Numbered from the stretch's first letter, positions 8,489 to 19,661 are shown. The stretch is 64,000 bases of DNA from Azospirillum brasilense (GCF_007827815.1 NZ_VITH01000005.1:1-64000); one strand, 5' to 3'. Program-made: numbers and translations. The notes: generated by a model from the sequence alone, not told the origin.

Positions 8489-8800
8489 TCACTTCTTCTC
8501 CAACAACAACGTGCCTTTGCTCTGCAGCCGGTCCTTCACCTTGTTGGCCAGCAGGCCGAGCGCCCAGGGAAGCTGCACCTCCACGGTGACGCTGTCGTCC
8601 TGCACGTCGATGAAGCCGGTGACGGTCTGGGCCATCGCCACCACGCGGAAATCCACGCGGTCGTCGGTCCAATGGTCGTCCATGCTGCTGGCGACCGCGG
8701 CGAGGTGGGAGCGGGCCTGCCCCACCCCCTCCGCCACGCGCCGCTTCGCCTCGTCCCGGCCGAGCTTGTGGGGAATGGAAACGGTCAGGGGCTTCGACAT
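8489..8800 (-). CDS. Polyhydroxyalkanoic acid system family protein
   Basis: A 103-residue protein that fits the small PHA_gran_rgn family: starts SKPLTVSIPHKLGRDEAKRR, has a middle WTDDRVDFRVVAMAQTVTGF and a VEVQLPWALGLLA block near the end. Members are found near polyhydroxyalkanoate granule genes; their biochemical role is not established, and the fold looks like a compact alpha/beta unit. A PHA depolymerase gene lies 17 kb away at 25878, so the organism plausibly stores PHA, but this gene is not in a PHA operon here. It converges on pspF. Confidence 0.75.
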   Translation of the reverse strand: MSKPLTVSIPHKLGRDEAKRRVAEGVGQARSHLAAVASSMDDHWTDDRVDFRVVAMAQTVTGFIDVQDDSVTVEVQLPWALGLLANKVKDRLQSKGTLLLEKK

Positions 8801-9006
8801 GAACAGGCTCTCCGCTGCGTCAACGCTTATTCACACAAACAACAGTCCGCGGCGGCTTTTCTTCCACCCCGTCATCCATCTGCAACGGTGCTAAGACAAA
8901 TCTTATCTCTTTCGAGGGCGCTCTTTCGTCGCAACGGGGCGGCGGCGTATAGCTTTCCATCACAGATTACATCGGGCATGGATTTCTTGGGGGCCGCGAC
9001 CGCGCC

Positions 9007-11187
9007 GTGAGCAACGATCGACCGGGCGAACTCTTTGCGGGGCCGCGCCCCATCCAGACGCGGGGCGAGGAACCGGCGCTGCGCCCCCGCCTGCCCAAAC
9101 GCGCGCCCAAGCCGGAAAAGCCCGCCAAGCCCGAGAAACCCAAGGCCGAGAAGCCGCGGAAGGCCACTCCGCCGCCGCGCAAGCCCGCTCCGAAACCGGC
9201 CAGAGGCGGCGGCGGGCGGCGGCGGACGATCCTCGGCACGCTGGTCTATGCCGGGATGGTCGCGGGGGTGTGGTGCGGCATCGCGCTGGGCGCGGTGCTG
9301 GCCTGGTTCGCGCTGGACCTGCCGGACATCTCCAAGGTGGCGCAGTTCGAACGGCGCGCCTCGGTCACTGTGCTGGCGGCCGACGGGTCGGAGTTCGCGC
9401 GCTTCGGCGACCTGCACGGCACGACGCTGGGCGTGCGCGACCTGCCGCCGCACCTGATCAACGCCGTGCTGGCCATCGAGGACCGGCGCTTCTATTCGCA
9501 TTTCGGCGTCGATCCCATCGGTCTGGCCCGCGCGCTCTACGTCAACTGGCGGTCCGGGCGCTCGGCGCAGGGCGGCTCCACCATCACCCAGCAGCTCGCC
9601 AAGAACCTGTTCCTGACGCCCGAGAAGTCGCTGAAGCGCAAGATCCAGGAGGCCATGCTGGCGCTGTGGCTGGAGCACCGCTTCACCAAGGACCAGATCC
9701 TCACCGCCTATCTGAACCGCGTCTATCTGGGGGCGGGCACCTTCGGCGTGGACGCGGCGGCGCGCACCTATTTCGGCAAGCCGGCGACCCAGCTCGACCT
9801 GCGGGAATCGGCGATCATCGCCGGCCTGCTCAAGGCGCCCTCGCGCTACGCTCCGTCCTCCAACCCGGACGAGGCGGCGGAGCGGTCGCGCGTCGTGATG
9901 GGCGCCATGGTGGACGCCGGCTTCATCACCGCGCAGGAGCTGGAGGCGGCACGCAACGCCCCGCCGTCGGCCAAGCGCAAGCCGGGCGGCGATGGGCGCT
10001 ATTTCGCCGATTGGGTGACGGAGCTGGTTTCGGCCTTCGTCGGCTCCGGCCACGGCGACGTGGTGGTGCGCACGACGCTGGACCTCAAGCTGCAACGCGC
10101 GGCGGAGCAGCGGCTGGAGGAGACCTTGGCCGGCCCCGGTGCCGCCGCCAACGCCCGCCAGGGCGCCCTGGTCGCCATGACCACCGACGGCGCGGTGCGC
10201 GCCCTGGTCGGCGGGCGGGACTACGACAGCAGCGAGTTCAACCGCGCCACCCAGGCGATGCGCCAGCCGGGATCGGCCTTCAAGCCCTTCGTCTATCTGG
10301 CGGCGCTGGAGGCCGGCTGGTCGCCCGACAGCCCGGTCGAGGACGCCCCGGTCCGCATCGGCACCTGGAGCCCCGGCAACTACGACGGCAAGTTCCGCGG
10401 CACCATCACCATGGCCAACGCGCTGGCCCATTCGTCCAACACCGCGACCGTGCGCATCATCGACCGCATCGGGGTGGAGCGGGTGCGCCGGGTGGCGGCG
10501 GGGCTGGGCATCAACTCGCCGCTCGGCAAGGACCTGTCTCTGGCGCTCGGCACCAGCGAGGTCAACCTGCTGGAGCTGACCCGCGGCTACGCCGGCATCG
10601 CCAACCGCGGCGCCCCGGTCTGGCCCTACGCCATCACCGAAATCCGTGATCGCGACGGCAACGTCCTGTACCGGCGGCAGGCCGGCGGCTCCGTCCCGGT
10701 GGTCGACCCGGCGCACGCCGTGCAGCTCACCCGCATGATGACCGGCGTCATCGAGTACGGCACCGGCAAGTCGGCGAAGCTCGACCGCCCGGCGGCGGCC
10801 AAGTCGGGCACCACCCAGGACTACCGCGACGCCTGGTTCGTCGGCTTCACCGCCGACCTCGTGGCCGGGGTGTGGCTGGGCAACGACAACAACGCCGAGA
10901 TGAAGCGGGTCACCGGCGGCTCCCTGCCGGCCAAGCTGTGGCAGGGCTTCATGCTGGACGCCCACGCCGGACGCCCGCCCCGCCCCCTGCCGGGGATGGA
11001 GGGCGCCCCCGCCTACGTCGCGTCCGGCATCGCCGAGCCCGCCCGCGCCACCCCGGCGGCGGCTCCGGCCCCGGCGCGCGGTTCGTCGGGTGGTGTTGCG
11101 GGCGGCATCGGTTCGCTGATCGAAAGCCTGACCGGCAAGGGCAGCGCGCCCCAGGTGCAGTACGACTACGGCAATCCGGTGCGGTGA
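9007..11187 (+). CDS. Bifunctional penicillin-binding protein, class A (PBP1A family)
   Basis: A 726-residue peptidoglycan synthase. A basic, Pro/Lys-rich cytoplasmic tail (about 70 residues) precedes one membrane anchor (LGTLVYAGMVAGVWCGIALG). The GT51 glycosyltransferase domain follows, with AIEDRRFYSHFGVD, the QGGSTITQQLAKN block and YLNRVYLGAGTFGVDAAA. The transpeptidase domain has the SxxK serine in QPGSAFKPF, SSN (HSSNTA) and KSGTT. The C-terminus is Ala/Pro-rich and disordered. It polymerises lipid II and cross-links peptides in the periplasm. The GTG start gives the complete basic tail; an ATG at 8978 is out of frame. Orthologues sit in the divisome or elongasome; which one cannot be told here. 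Confidence 0.93.
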   Translation: MSNDRPGELFAGPRPIQTRGEEPALRPRLPKRAPKPEKPAKPEKPKAEKPRKATPPPRKPAPKPARGGGGRRRTILGTLVYAGMVAGVWCGIALGAVLAWFALDLPDISKVAQFERRASVTVLAADGSEFARFGDLHGTTLGVRDLPPHLINAVLAIEDRRFYSHFGVDPIGLARALYVNWRSGRSAQGGSTITQQLAKNLFLTPEKSLKRKIQEAMLALWLEHRFTKDQILTAYLNRVYLGAGTFGVDAAARTYFGKPATQLDLRESAIIAGLLKAPSRYAPSSNPDEAAERSRVVMGAMVDAGFITAQELEAARNAPPSAKRKPGGDGRYFADWVTELVSAFVGSGHGDVVVRTTLDLKLQRAAEQRLEETLAGPGAAANARQGALVAMTTDGAVRALVGGRDYDSSEFNRATQAMRQPGSAFKPFVYLAALEAGWSPDSPVEDAPVRIGTWSPGNYDGKFRGTITMANALAHSSNTATVRIIDRIGVERVRRVAAGLGINSPLGKDLSLALGTSEVNLLELTRGYAGIANRGAPVWPYAITEIRDRDGNVLYRRQAGGSVPVVDPAHAVQLTRMMTGVIEYGTGKSAKLDRPAAAKSGTTQDYRDAWFVGFTADLVAGVWLGNDNNAEMKRVTGGSLPAKLWQGFMLDAHAGRPPRPLPGMEGAPAYVASGIAEPARATPAAAPAPARGSSGGVAGGIGSLIESLTGKGSAPQVQYDYGNPVR

Positions 11188-11201
11188 CGGGCGAGCACTT
11201 T

Positions 11202-11303
11202 GCCCCCACCCCGGCCCTCCCCCGCTGTCGCGGGAGAGGGTGCCTTCTGCGAAGCGGCGGCAGTCCCCTCCACCTCGCAGAGGGGGAGGGTTAGGGAGGG
11301 GGC
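11202..11303. repeat. 102-bp palindromic intergenic element (subfamily B)
   Basis: Read on the minus strand this element matches the one at 49689-49787 along its whole length, including the core GAGGTGGAGGGGACTGCCGC. Its ends (GCCCCCTCCCTA and its complement) are mutually complementary, so the whole element can fold into one long hairpin. It lies between the convergent PBP and flavoprotein genes. Confidence 0.85.
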
Positions 11304-11317
11304 AATAGGGATGAAAC

Positions 11318-12565
11318 TCAGCCCCCCAGATACCCCAGCACGCCCTTCCCAACCCGCGCGCCCATGGCGAAGCAGCCCTGGAGGAGGTAGCCGCCGGTCG
11401 GCGCCTCCCAATCCAGCATCTCCCCGGCGACGAAGGTCCCCGGCAGGCGGGTCAGCATCAGAGAATCGTCCAGCTCCGCCAACCGGACGCCGCCGGCGGT
11501 GGAGATGGCGCGCTCGATGGGCCGCACCCCGGTCAGCACCATCGACAGGCCCTTGATGTGGCGGGCCAGCGCCGCCGGGTCGGACAGCGCCGACGCCGGG
11601 GTGAACTCGCGCAGCAGGGCGGCGCGCGGGCCGGTCAGCGACAGGGACTTCTTCAGGAAGGTGGACAGCGATTCCGCGCCGCGGCGGCGCAGCCGTTTGG
11701 CGATCGCCGACTCCGGCAGGTCCGGCATCAGGTCGATGGTCAGGGCGGCCCAGCCCTCGCGCTCGATGGCGTCGCGCAAGGGGGCGCTCAGCGCGTAGAC
11801 GGCGCCGCCCTCGATGCCGGTCTCGGTGATGACGAACTCGCCCTTCAGCCGGCGGTCGGCGAAGGCGAGGCCGACGCTCTTGACCGGCTGGCCGGCGAAG
11901 CGTTCGCGCAGGTGATCGGACCAGGGCACCTCGAAGCCCATGTTGGACGGGCGCAGCGGCGCGATGTCCACCCCGCGCGCGGCGAGAATCTCCGTCCAGG
12001 CGCCGTCGGAACCGGTGCGCGGCCAGCTCGCCCCGCCCAGCGCCAGCAGGGTGGCGCGCGGGGCGACGGTGATTTCGCTGCCGTCGCCGCGCTGGAAGCG
12101 CAGCGCGCCGGACGCGTCCCAGCCGAGCCAGCGGTGGCGGGTGTGCAGGGTGACGCCCAGCCCCTCCAGCCGGCGCAGCCACGCGCGGACCAGGGTGGAA
12201 GCCTTCATCTGCACCGGGAAGACGCGCCCGCTGGAGCCGACGAAGGTCTCGATCCCGAGCCCCGCCGCCCAGTCGCGCAGATCCGCCGGGGAGAGGTCGG
12301 CCAGCAGATCGGCGAACAGCGGCGCCTGCGCGCCGTAGCGGGCGGTGAAAGCGTCCAGCGCTTCGGAATGGGTCAGGTTCAGCCCGCCGCGCCCGGCCAG
12401 CAGCAGCTTGCGCGCCGGGGTGGGCATCCGTTCATAGACGGCGACCGAGCGGCCCGCGGCGGCGATGACCTCCGCCGCCATCAGCCCGGCCGGGCCGGCG
12501 CCGATGATCGCAACATCGGGAGAGAAGGCGTCGGGAGAAAAGACAGTGTCAGGGGCGTCGGTCAT
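11318..12565 (-). CDS. BaiN/HI0933-like flavoprotein (TIGR03862 type)
   Basis: A 415-residue FAD-binding oxidoreductase. The N-terminal Rossmann fold is clear (DVAIIGAGPAGLMAAEVI, then acidic YER), followed by the family block KLLLAGRGGLNLTHSE. The C-terminal part carries STAGGVRLAELD and the closing FAD contact LDWEAPTGGYLLQGCFAMG. These are features of the BaiN/YhiN-like family of soluble flavoproteins, whose substrate is mostly unknown. The ATG at 12565 has GGGGGA upstream and begins just before the Rossmann strand; longer frames upstream are not coding. It stands alone between a repeat and a short unknown gene transcribed in the same direction. Confidence 0.85.
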   Translation of the reverse strand: MTDAPDTVFSPDAFSPDVAIIGAGPAGLMAAEVIAAAGRSVAVYERMPTPARKLLLAGRGGLNLTHSEALDAFTARYGAQAPLFADLLADLSPADLRDWAAGLGIETFVGSSGRVFPVQMKASTLVRAWLRRLEGLGVTLHTRHRWLGWDASGALRFQRGDGSEITVAPRATLLALGGASWPRTGSDGAWTEILAARGVDIAPLRPSNMGFEVPWSDHLRERFAGQPVKSVGLAFADRRLKGEFVITETGIEGGAVYALSAPLRDAIEREGWAALTIDLMPDLPESAIAKRLRRRGAESLSTFLKKSLSLTGPRAALLREFTPASALSDPAALARHIKGLSMVLTGVRPIERAISTAGGVRLAELDDSLMLTRLPGTFVAGEMLDWEAPTGGYLLQGCFAMGARVGKGVLGYLGG

Positions 12566-12680
12566 CGGGTCCCCCGAGGGGTGAAGGATGTCGACCGGTC
12601 CCGTCCGGCCCGCCGCGTGGCGGCAAGCGGGGACGGGACCGGGGCACTCAAGAAGCGGGAATCGGCGGCGCGGAACCGGC

Positions 12681-12944
12681 TCAGTCCGCGTCGTCCTCCT
12701 GGGCCACCTCGTCGGCAAGGTCGTTGGCCATGTCGGCGAAATAGCCCGCGTCCACCTCCAGCCCATTCTCCTCGCAGATCCGCATGAAGATGCGGTAGGC
12801 GTGCAGGATCGCGACGTCGAGAACGACGAGGTCGCCCTCCTCGCTGTGCTTGTCGGTGATGCCACGCTCCTGGAGCGTGCCGACGATGTCGTGAGAGGCG
12901 GCCTGAAGCACCGCTTCCATGGCTTGTTTGTGCAGAGTCGACAT
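12681..12944 (-). CDS. Small acidic protein, function unknown
   Basis: An 87-residue soluble, mostly helical protein (STLHKQAMEAVLQAASHDIV ... GYFADMANDLADEVAQEDDAD) with an acidic C-terminus. GAGGA lies about 8 nt before the ATG. I do not recognise a family. It is transcribed in the same direction as the flavoprotein downstream and the TorC-like cytochrome upstream, with gaps of about 110 nt on both sides, so it is probably a single-gene unit. Confidence 0.6.
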   Translation of the reverse strand: MSTLHKQAMEAVLQAASHDIVGTLQERGITDKHSEEGDLVVLDVAILHAYRIFMRICEENGLEVDAGYFADMANDLADEVAQEDDAD

Positions 12945-13053
12945 CGCGGGGGTCCTCTTTCTCAAGTGGTCGTCTGCCGTCGGGCGAGGCGCGTTCATTG
13001 CCGGCCCGTGGTAGAAAACCCCTCTTAGCAGCTTCGGGTTCTCGCCGCAGCGA

Positions 13054-14202
13054 TCATCGCGCGCCGTCCTTCGCATGGCTCTGCAGATAGGTCAGCAGCA
13101 GGCGGCCCTCCTCCTCGTCCAGCCGGGTCAGCCGCTTCATGGCGTTCATCTTGCCGATCCAGGCGTTCGCGTCGAAGGCACCCGGCGGGTGCAGCGTGTG
13201 GCAGAGCGAGCAGTTGGCGTCGTAGACCCGCGCGCCGTAATCCCACAGCGCGCCGAGCGTGCCCACATAGCCGCCCGCCCTGGTCCAGGCGGTCAGGCGG
13301 ACCTCCGTCCACTCCTGTTCGGTCTCCGGATCGGTGACGGTGCGCAGCGCAGCCGTCTGCCCGGTCGCCGCCGCGTCCAGCTTGACCATGGTGATGCGCT
13401 TGCCCGGCTGGGCGTAGAGCGTCTGGGTGGAGTTGCCGCGCTGCCAGCCGGTGATCTCCACCTTCAGAGCGCCACCTTCCACTGTCAAAACCTTCACCGG
13501 AGTCGCCGCGGCAATCTCGCCGTCCCCGGAGACCCCCGGAGCCGGCGGCGCGCCGTACAGGGCGAGACTGGTCAGGGCGTAGGCTGTGTCGCCGGGCTCC
13601 AGGGCCAAAGCTTTCGCCTGCTCCGACAGGCTGGCAAAAAACTGGCGATGACCGGCGGTCACGTCGGGAAAGCTGTGGGCGATGCCCTTGTGGCAATCGA
13701 TGCAGGTCTTGCCGGCCTTCTCCGCCCCTTCCATGGCGCTGGCCGCCTTCGGAGTCTGCTTGTGGAAATCCATGGCGCCGAAGGAATGGCAGTTGCGGCA
13801 TTCCTGGCTGTCGGTGGCCCGCATGCGGTCCCATTCGCGGCGCGCCAGCGTGTGGCGCTTGGCCTCGAACTTCTCCTTGCTGTCGATGGAGCCGATGAGC
13901 CAGTGGTACAGCTCGCCGGACGCCTGCACCTTGCGGATCACCTTGTGCGTCCAGTCGCGCGGGACGTGGCAGTCGGCGCAGGTGGCCCTTACGCCCGAGG
14001 CGTTCTGGTAGTGCGGCGAGGTCTTGTACTCGACATACACGGTGTCGCGCATCTCGTGGCAGGAGATGCAGAATTCCATGCTGTTGGTCGCTTCCATCGC
14101 GGTGTTGAAGCCGCCCCAGCCGACCACTCCGACGACGACGCCCACCAGACCGGCCAGCGCGAGCGCCCCGAAGCCGCCCGCCGTCTTCCATCCCCACCGC
14201 AT
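13054..14202 (-). CDS. Pentahaem c-type cytochrome, NapC/NirT-TorC family
   Basis: A 382-residue quinol-oxidising cytochrome. One N-terminal membrane anchor (GALALAGLVGVVVGVVGWG) is followed by four CxxCH motifs of a NapC/NirT domain (CISCH 45-49, CADCH 75-79, CRNCH 135-139, CIDCH 167-171) and a C-terminal extension ending in a fifth haem site (CSLCH 331-335). This five-haem plan and length match TorC, which passes quinol electrons to the periplasmic TMAO reductase TorA. No torA or other molybdoenzyme gene is in view, so the acceptor is unknown; the peroxidase encoded next door is a candidate. The ATG at 14202 has AGGGA 7 nt upstream. Confidence 0.88.
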   Translation of the reverse strand: MRWGWKTAGGFGALALAGLVGVVVGVVGWGGFNTAMEATNSMEFCISCHEMRDTVYVEYKTSPHYQNASGVRATCADCHVPRDWTHKVIRKVQASGELYHWLIGSIDSKEKFEAKRHTLARREWDRMRATDSQECRNCHSFGAMDFHKQTPKAASAMEGAEKAGKTCIDCHKGIAHSFPDVTAGHRQFFASLSEQAKALALEPGDTAYALTSLALYGAPPAPGVSGDGEIAAATPVKVLTVEGGALKVEITGWQRGNSTQTLYAQPGKRITMVKLDAAATGQTAALRTVTDPETEQEWTEVRLTAWTRAGGYVGTLGALWDYGARVYDANCSLCHTLHPPGAFDANAWIGKMNAMKRLTRLDEEEGRLLLTYLQSHAKDGAR

Positions 14203-14234
14203 GTCGATTCCCTGGACACCCTGGCAATCCTCAA

Positions 14235-14414
14235 CCCTCTCCCCTCCGGGGAGAGGGTGCCCGCGAAGCGGGCGGTGAGGGGGTTGCGCGTGGCGGCACG
14301 TCCGGCACAAGCGCACCCCCCTCACCCTAACCCTCTTCCCGCTTTCGGCGGACCAGAGGTCCGCCTGTCGCGTCAGCGCAAACTTCGTTTGCGCGTGAGC
14401 GGAGGGGAGAGAGA
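14235..14414. repeat. Composite palindromic intergenic element (subfamily C), about 180 bp
   Basis: Lies between the two cytochrome genes. It opens with CCCTCTCCCC-TCC-GGGGAGAGGG and has the core GTTGCGCGTGGCGGCACG followed by GGCACAAGCGCA, which recurs at 58590-58708 with few changes. The right part has two further hairpins (GCGGACC-AGAGGTCCGC and CAGCGCAAAC-TTC-GTTTGCGCGTG). It may partly terminate transcription between the genes. Confidence 0.8.
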
Positions 14415-14430
14415 ATAGCCTCCCAACCCG

Positions 14431-15435
14431 TCAGTCGAAGGGATGCGGCTTCGGCGTCTTGTCCGTGGACGGCGGCAGGATCGGCAGAGCGAAGCTCGGC
14501 TGGTCACCGGTCAGCGTCTTCAGGAAGGCGACGATCTTGGCGTTCTCGTCGGTCGAGAACTTCTTGCCCAACTGGATGCGCCCCATGACGTCCACAGCGT
14601 CGGACAGCGTCGCGGCCTCGCCGTCGTGGAAGTAGGGGTAGGTCAGCGCGACGTTGCGCAGCGTCGGAACCTTGAAGTTGAAGCGGTCGGCCTCCTCCTT
14701 GGTCACCGCGATGCGGCCCTCGGCGGGGTTGTTGGTCTTGTAGGGCTCGACGACGCCCATCTTCTGGAAGGTGTTGCCGCCGACGGCCGAACCGTTGTGG
14801 CAGGCGGTGCAGCCCGAGTCCTTGAACAGCTCGTAACCTTCCAGCTCGACGGTGGTCAGGGCCTTCTTGTCGCCCTTCAGCCACTGGTCGAAGCGGGAGT
14901 TCGGCGTGACCAGCGTCTCTTCGAAGGCAGCGATGGCCTTGGTCACCTCTTCGATGGTGATCTTGGTCTCACCGAAGACCTCACCGAATTCCTTCTGGTA
15001 TTCGGGGATGGAGCGCAGCACCTCGACCGCCAGGGCGTGGGTGGAGCCCATCTCGCCGGGGTTGGCGATCGGGCCGCCGGCCTGCTCCTGCAGGGTCAGC
15101 GCGCGGCCGTCCCAGAACTGCGCCACGTTCAGGCTGGAGTTCAGCACGGTCGGCGAGTTGATCGGACCCTGCTGCCAGTTGTGGCCGATGGAGGTCTTCA
15201 GGTTGTCGGTGCCGCCCATGGACAGGTTGTGGCACGAGTTGCAGGAGATGAAACCGGACTTGGACAGCCGGGGATCGAAGTACAGCTTCTTGCCGAGTTC
15301 AACCAATCCGGGATTGGTGACCTTCGCCGGCTCGATCGGTGAAATCGGTTCTCCGGCGGCGAAAGCGGGTGCGCCGAAGGTGGCGACGGAGGCCGCCAGC
15401 AGGACCGCAAAGGACACGGCAGCACGCATGGACAT
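14431..15435 (-). CDS. ccpA: Dihaem cytochrome c peroxidase
   Basis: A 334-residue periplasmic enzyme that reduces hydrogen peroxide using cytochrome electrons. A signal peptide ends near AFAAG (residue 28). The N-terminal peroxidatic haem site is CNSCH (65-69) and the C-terminal electron-transfer haem site CTACH (209-213). The loop GGPIANPGEMGSTHALAVEV between them is characteristic of bacterial CcpA/MauG-type peroxidases. Length is typical. GGGAG lies about 8 nt before the ATG. It precedes the TorC-like cytochrome in the same direction but with a 228-nt gap filled by a palindromic element, so co-transcription is uncertain. Catalase lies immediately upstream, which suggests a peroxide-defence group. 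Confidence 0.93.
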   Translation of the reverse strand: MSMRAAVSFAVLLAASVATFGAPAFAAGEPISPIEPAKVTNPGLVELGKKLYFDPRLSKSGFISCNSCHNLSMGGTDNLKTSIGHNWQQGPINSPTVLNSSLNVAQFWDGRALTLQEQAGGPIANPGEMGSTHALAVEVLRSIPEYQKEFGEVFGETKITIEEVTKAIAAFEETLVTPNSRFDQWLKGDKKALTTVELEGYELFKDSGCTACHNGSAVGGNTFQKMGVVEPYKTNNPAEGRIAVTKEEADRFNFKVPTLRNVALTYPYFHDGEAATLSDAVDVMGRIQLGKKFSTDENAKIVAFLKTLTGDQPSFALPILPPSTDKTPKPHPFD

Positions 15436-15600
15436 CGCACTTCTCCCTTATCGAAGTTCTAATATTTTGGCTAATGCCTTGATGCGGAATGACAGTGACA
15501 CGCACCGCTCTGGTGATACCAGTGACAGGCGTGTCGCGCGGCAATGCGCCGCATGTCCGTACACGAATTGTGCCTACTGGAAACAGTCATCGGTGCCGGC

Positions 15601-15634
15601 ATGAAAAAGGGGCGGCGGGAGAACCCGCCGCCCC
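15601..15634 (-). terminator. Rho-independent terminator downstream of catalase
   Basis: On the minus strand a perfect 11-bp stem GGGGCGGCGGG / CCCGCCGCCCC with a 4-nt loop (15609-15634) is followed directly by TTTTT (15604-15608). It is 38 nt past the catalase stop codon and isolates catalase from the peroxidase gene. Confidence 0.92.
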
Positions 15635-15671
15635 ATCGGAACGTCAACCAATTGATTATTTCAGGTTGTGC

Positions 15672-17366
15672 CTATTCGGCCGCGGCCTGGCTGGCCATGC
15701 CGCCTTGCGCGCCGGACGGCATACCCTTCACCACCTCGTCCGCCGTGGCGCGGTGGACCTTCACGGAGCCGGTCCACTGGCCCCAGGCCTTCGCGTCGAT
15801 GGTGTCGCCGTTCTTGCCCAATGCCTTCAGCCGCTTCTGGTCCTCGTCGGTCAGCACCTGCTTGGGCAGGGGGGCCAAGCCGGCGACGTCGGCGGCGGTC
15901 ATGCCCAGCATGCCGGCGACCCGGCTGCCGTAATCGTCATGAACCAGGAAGAAGTGCCAGAGCATCCGTTCCTGGACGTCGCGTTCGCACTGGCCGAGCA
16001 GGGTGCCCATGTTCAAGACCAGATCGTCGCGTTCCCAATCCATCATGGTGCAGTAGCGGGCGCGCGCCTGGACGTAGTCGTTGCGGCGCTCGATCACGCT
16101 GCGGGTCAGGCGGCCGTGGATTTCCGGCGGGTTGTTCGGCTCCTCCCGCTGGGCTTCGCTGAGGCCGTTGTGGATGGACGGCTCGAAATTGACGTGCGGG
16201 TTCTGCCCCGGCGCCAGATCGCGCTGATAGGACATTTGCCCACCCGACAGGTTGGTGGCGACCGGCGCGTTCTTGGCCTGATTGATCGGCAACTGCTGAT
16301 AGTTGGGGCCGACCCGGTAGCGCTGCGTGTCGGAGTAGGAGAAGGTCCGTCCGACCAGCATCTTGTCGTCGGAGAAGTCCAGCCCGTCGACCAGAACGCC
16401 GGTGCCCATGGCGATCTGTTCGTTCTCGTTGAAGAAGTCCTCGACGTTGCGGTTCAGCGTCATCACGCCGACGTGGCGCAGCGGGAAGTCCGACTCCGGC
16501 CAGATCTTGGTGTCGTCCAGCGGGTCCCACTCCAGCTCGGGATGGTCGTGGTCCTCCATGACCTGGACGAACACATCCCACTGCGGGTAATCGCCCCGGT
16601 CGATGGCCTCATAGAGGTCCTTGGAGGCGGAGCCGAGATCCTGCCCCTGCACCTTCGCCGCCTCCTCCGCCGTCAGGGAGGCGACGCCGCAGCGCGGGTG
16701 GAAGTGGTACTTGACCAGCACCGTGTCGCCGTTGGCGTTCACCATCTTGTAGGTGTTCACGCCGAAGCCTTCCATGTGCCGGTAGTTGGCCGGAATCCCG
16801 CGCGGGCTGAACAGATGCGTCAGCATGTGCATGGATTCGGGCGTCTGGCTCATGAAGTCGAAGATGCGGTTCGGCTCCTGGCGGAAGGTCACCGGATCGG
16901 GCTTCAGCGAATGGATGACGTCCGGGAACTTGATGGCGTCGCGGATGAAGAAGACCGGCAGATTGTTGCCGACGAGGTCCCAGTTGCCGTCCTCGGTGTA
17001 GAACTTCACCGCGAAGCCGCGCGGGTCGCGCGCCACCTCCGACGAATCGCGCCCGCCGATGACGGTGGAGAAGCGGATGGCCAGCGGGGTCTTCTTGCCG
17101 GCCTGTTGAAACAGCTTGGCGCGGGTGTATTTGGAGGCCGGCTCGTCGCCGATCTTGCCCGTCGCTTCGAATTCGCCGTAGCAGACGAAGCCGCGGGCGT
17201 GGACCACGCGCTCCGGGATGCGCTCGCGGTCGAAGTGGGAGATCTTCTCCAGGAACTGGTAGTTCTCCAGCGTCGCCGGGCCGCGCGCTCCCACGGTGCG
17301 CTGGGATTGGTTGTTGGTGATCGGGTGGCCCTGACGGTTGGTCAGAGTCTTCGATTGGTCAGCCAT
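15672..17366 (-). CDS. Monofunctional haem catalase
   Basis: A 564-residue catalase that converts hydrogen peroxide to water and oxygen. The distal haem histidine lies in [15 protein letters not shown], the NADPH/haem-side region reads [20 protein letters not shown], and the proximal haem tyrosine in [16 protein letters not shown]. The body of about 490 residues corresponds to a small-subunit catalase with a C-terminal extension. The ATG at 17366 has AGGGAG 6-8 nt upstream; the in-frame upstream part is non-coding. It has its own terminator and lies downstream of the groEL terminator, so it is probably transcribed alone. No OxyR gene is adjacent. Confidence 0.95.
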   Translation of the reverse strand: MADQSKTLTNRQGHPITNNQSQRTVGARGPATLENYQFLEKISHFDRERIPERVVHARGFVCYGEFEATGKIGDEPASKYTRAKLFQQAGKKTPLAIRFSTVIGGRDSSEVARDPRGFAVKFYTEDGNWDLVGNNLPVFFIRDAIKFPDVIHSLKPDPVTFRQEPNRIFDFMSQTPESMHMLTHLFSPRGIPANYRHMEGFGVNTYKMVNANGDTVLVKYHFHPRCGVASLTAEEAAKVQGQDLGSASKDLYEAIDRGDYPQWDVFVQVMEDHDHPELEWDPLDDTKIWPESDFPLRHVGVMTLNRNVEDFFNENEQIAMGTGVLVDGLDFSDDKMLVGRTFSYSDTQRYRVGPNYQQLPINQAKNAPVATNLSGGQMSYQRDLAPGQNPHVNFEPSIHNGLSEAQREEPNNPPEIHGRLTRSVIERRNDYVQARARYCTMMDWERDDLVLNMGTLLGQCERDVQERMLWHFFLVHDDYGSRVAGMLGMTAADVAGLAPLPKQVLTDEDQKRLKALGKNGDTIDAKAWGQWTGSVKVHRATADEVVKGMPSGAQGGMASQAAAE

Positions 17367-17503
17367 CGCTTTCTCCCTGAACAGCAAGCCGTGCCGGCGC
17401 ACCCCTGGGGCGTCCGGTTGGGAGGTCAACGCCCCCAGTTTGGAACCGTTCCAATCCAAAACGCCGGCCGGCGGCACCCTGTCCGTCAGGGAGATGCCCA
17501 AAC

Positions 17504-17536
17504 GGAAAAGGGCGGCCCCGAAGGACCGCCCTTTCC
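17504..17536 (-). terminator. Terminator after groEL
   Basis: GGAAAGGGCGG and CCGCCCTTTTCC form a strong stem with about a 10-nt loop, followed on the minus strand by a short T-rich stretch (TTTTCCGTTT). It is about 55 nt beyond the groEL stop codon and upstream of the catalase start. Confidence 0.8.
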
Positions 17537-17591
17537 GCAAACGTCTTGGCCGCAAACGTCGTGGATGACGTGAGCTTTTCGACGCGGGCTA

Positions 17592-19238
<1,647 letters not shown>

Positions 19239-19287
19239 TCACTTCCTTGAAATTCGGGGGGTTGGATCGCTCAGCGCGGGCGGAGGC

Positions 19288-19578
19288 TCAGGCCTCGACG
19301 ACGCCCATGATGTCGGATTCCTTCATGATGAGGAAATCCTCGCCCTCGATCTTCACCTCGGTGCCCGACCACTTGCCGAACAGGATGCGGTCGCCGGCCT
19401 TCACGTCGAGCGCAACGACCTTGCCGCTCTCGTCACGGGCGCCCGGACCAACCGCGACCACCTGGCCCTCCTGGGGCTTTTCCTTCGCGGTGTCGGGAAT
19501 GATGATCCCGCCCTTGGTCTTGGTGTCGGACTCCAGACGCTTGACGACGACGCGGTCGTGCAGCGGACGGAACTTCAT
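19288..19578 (-). CDS. groES: Co-chaperonin GroES (10 kDa)
   Basis: A 96-residue Gro[20 protein letters not shown] at the N-terminus, the mobile-loop region [17 protein letters not shown] and the typical [16 protein letters not shown] and [15 protein letters not shown] ends. It forms the heptameric lid of GroEL. The ATG at 19578 is the family-typical start; an in-frame upstream extension is leader sequence. The gene is preceded by a CIRCE operator, implying HrcA repression. Confidence 0.99.
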   Translation of the reverse strand: MKFRPLHDRVVVKRLESDTKTKGGIIIPDTAKEKPQEGQVVAVGPGARDESGKVVALDVKAGDRILFGKWSGTEVKIEGEDFLIMKESDIMGVVEA

Positions 19579-19634
19579 GGGGATGCCTCCAGGATCAAGG
19601 CTTATTGAAAGGATTGGCGCCGGGCTCGGGGCTG

Positions 19635-19661
19635 TTAGCACTCTCCCCCGGCGAGTGCCAG
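19635..19661 (-). promoter_or_regulatory. CIRCE operator of groESL (HrcA binding site)
   Basis: On the minus strand CTGGCACTC-N9-GAGTGCTAA, the form of the CIRCE inverted repeat common in alphaproteobacteria, lies 57 nt before groES. HrcA binds it and represses at normal temperature. A CTTGAAT (19686-19692) upstream could be a -35 for the vegetative or heat-shock sigma factor, but the -10 is not clear. Confidence 0.95.

Noticed and set aside
13054..14202. A complete TMAO respiration operon
   Set aside because: Only the TorC-like cytochrome is present; no molybdoenzyme, chaperone or regulator gene is within reach.
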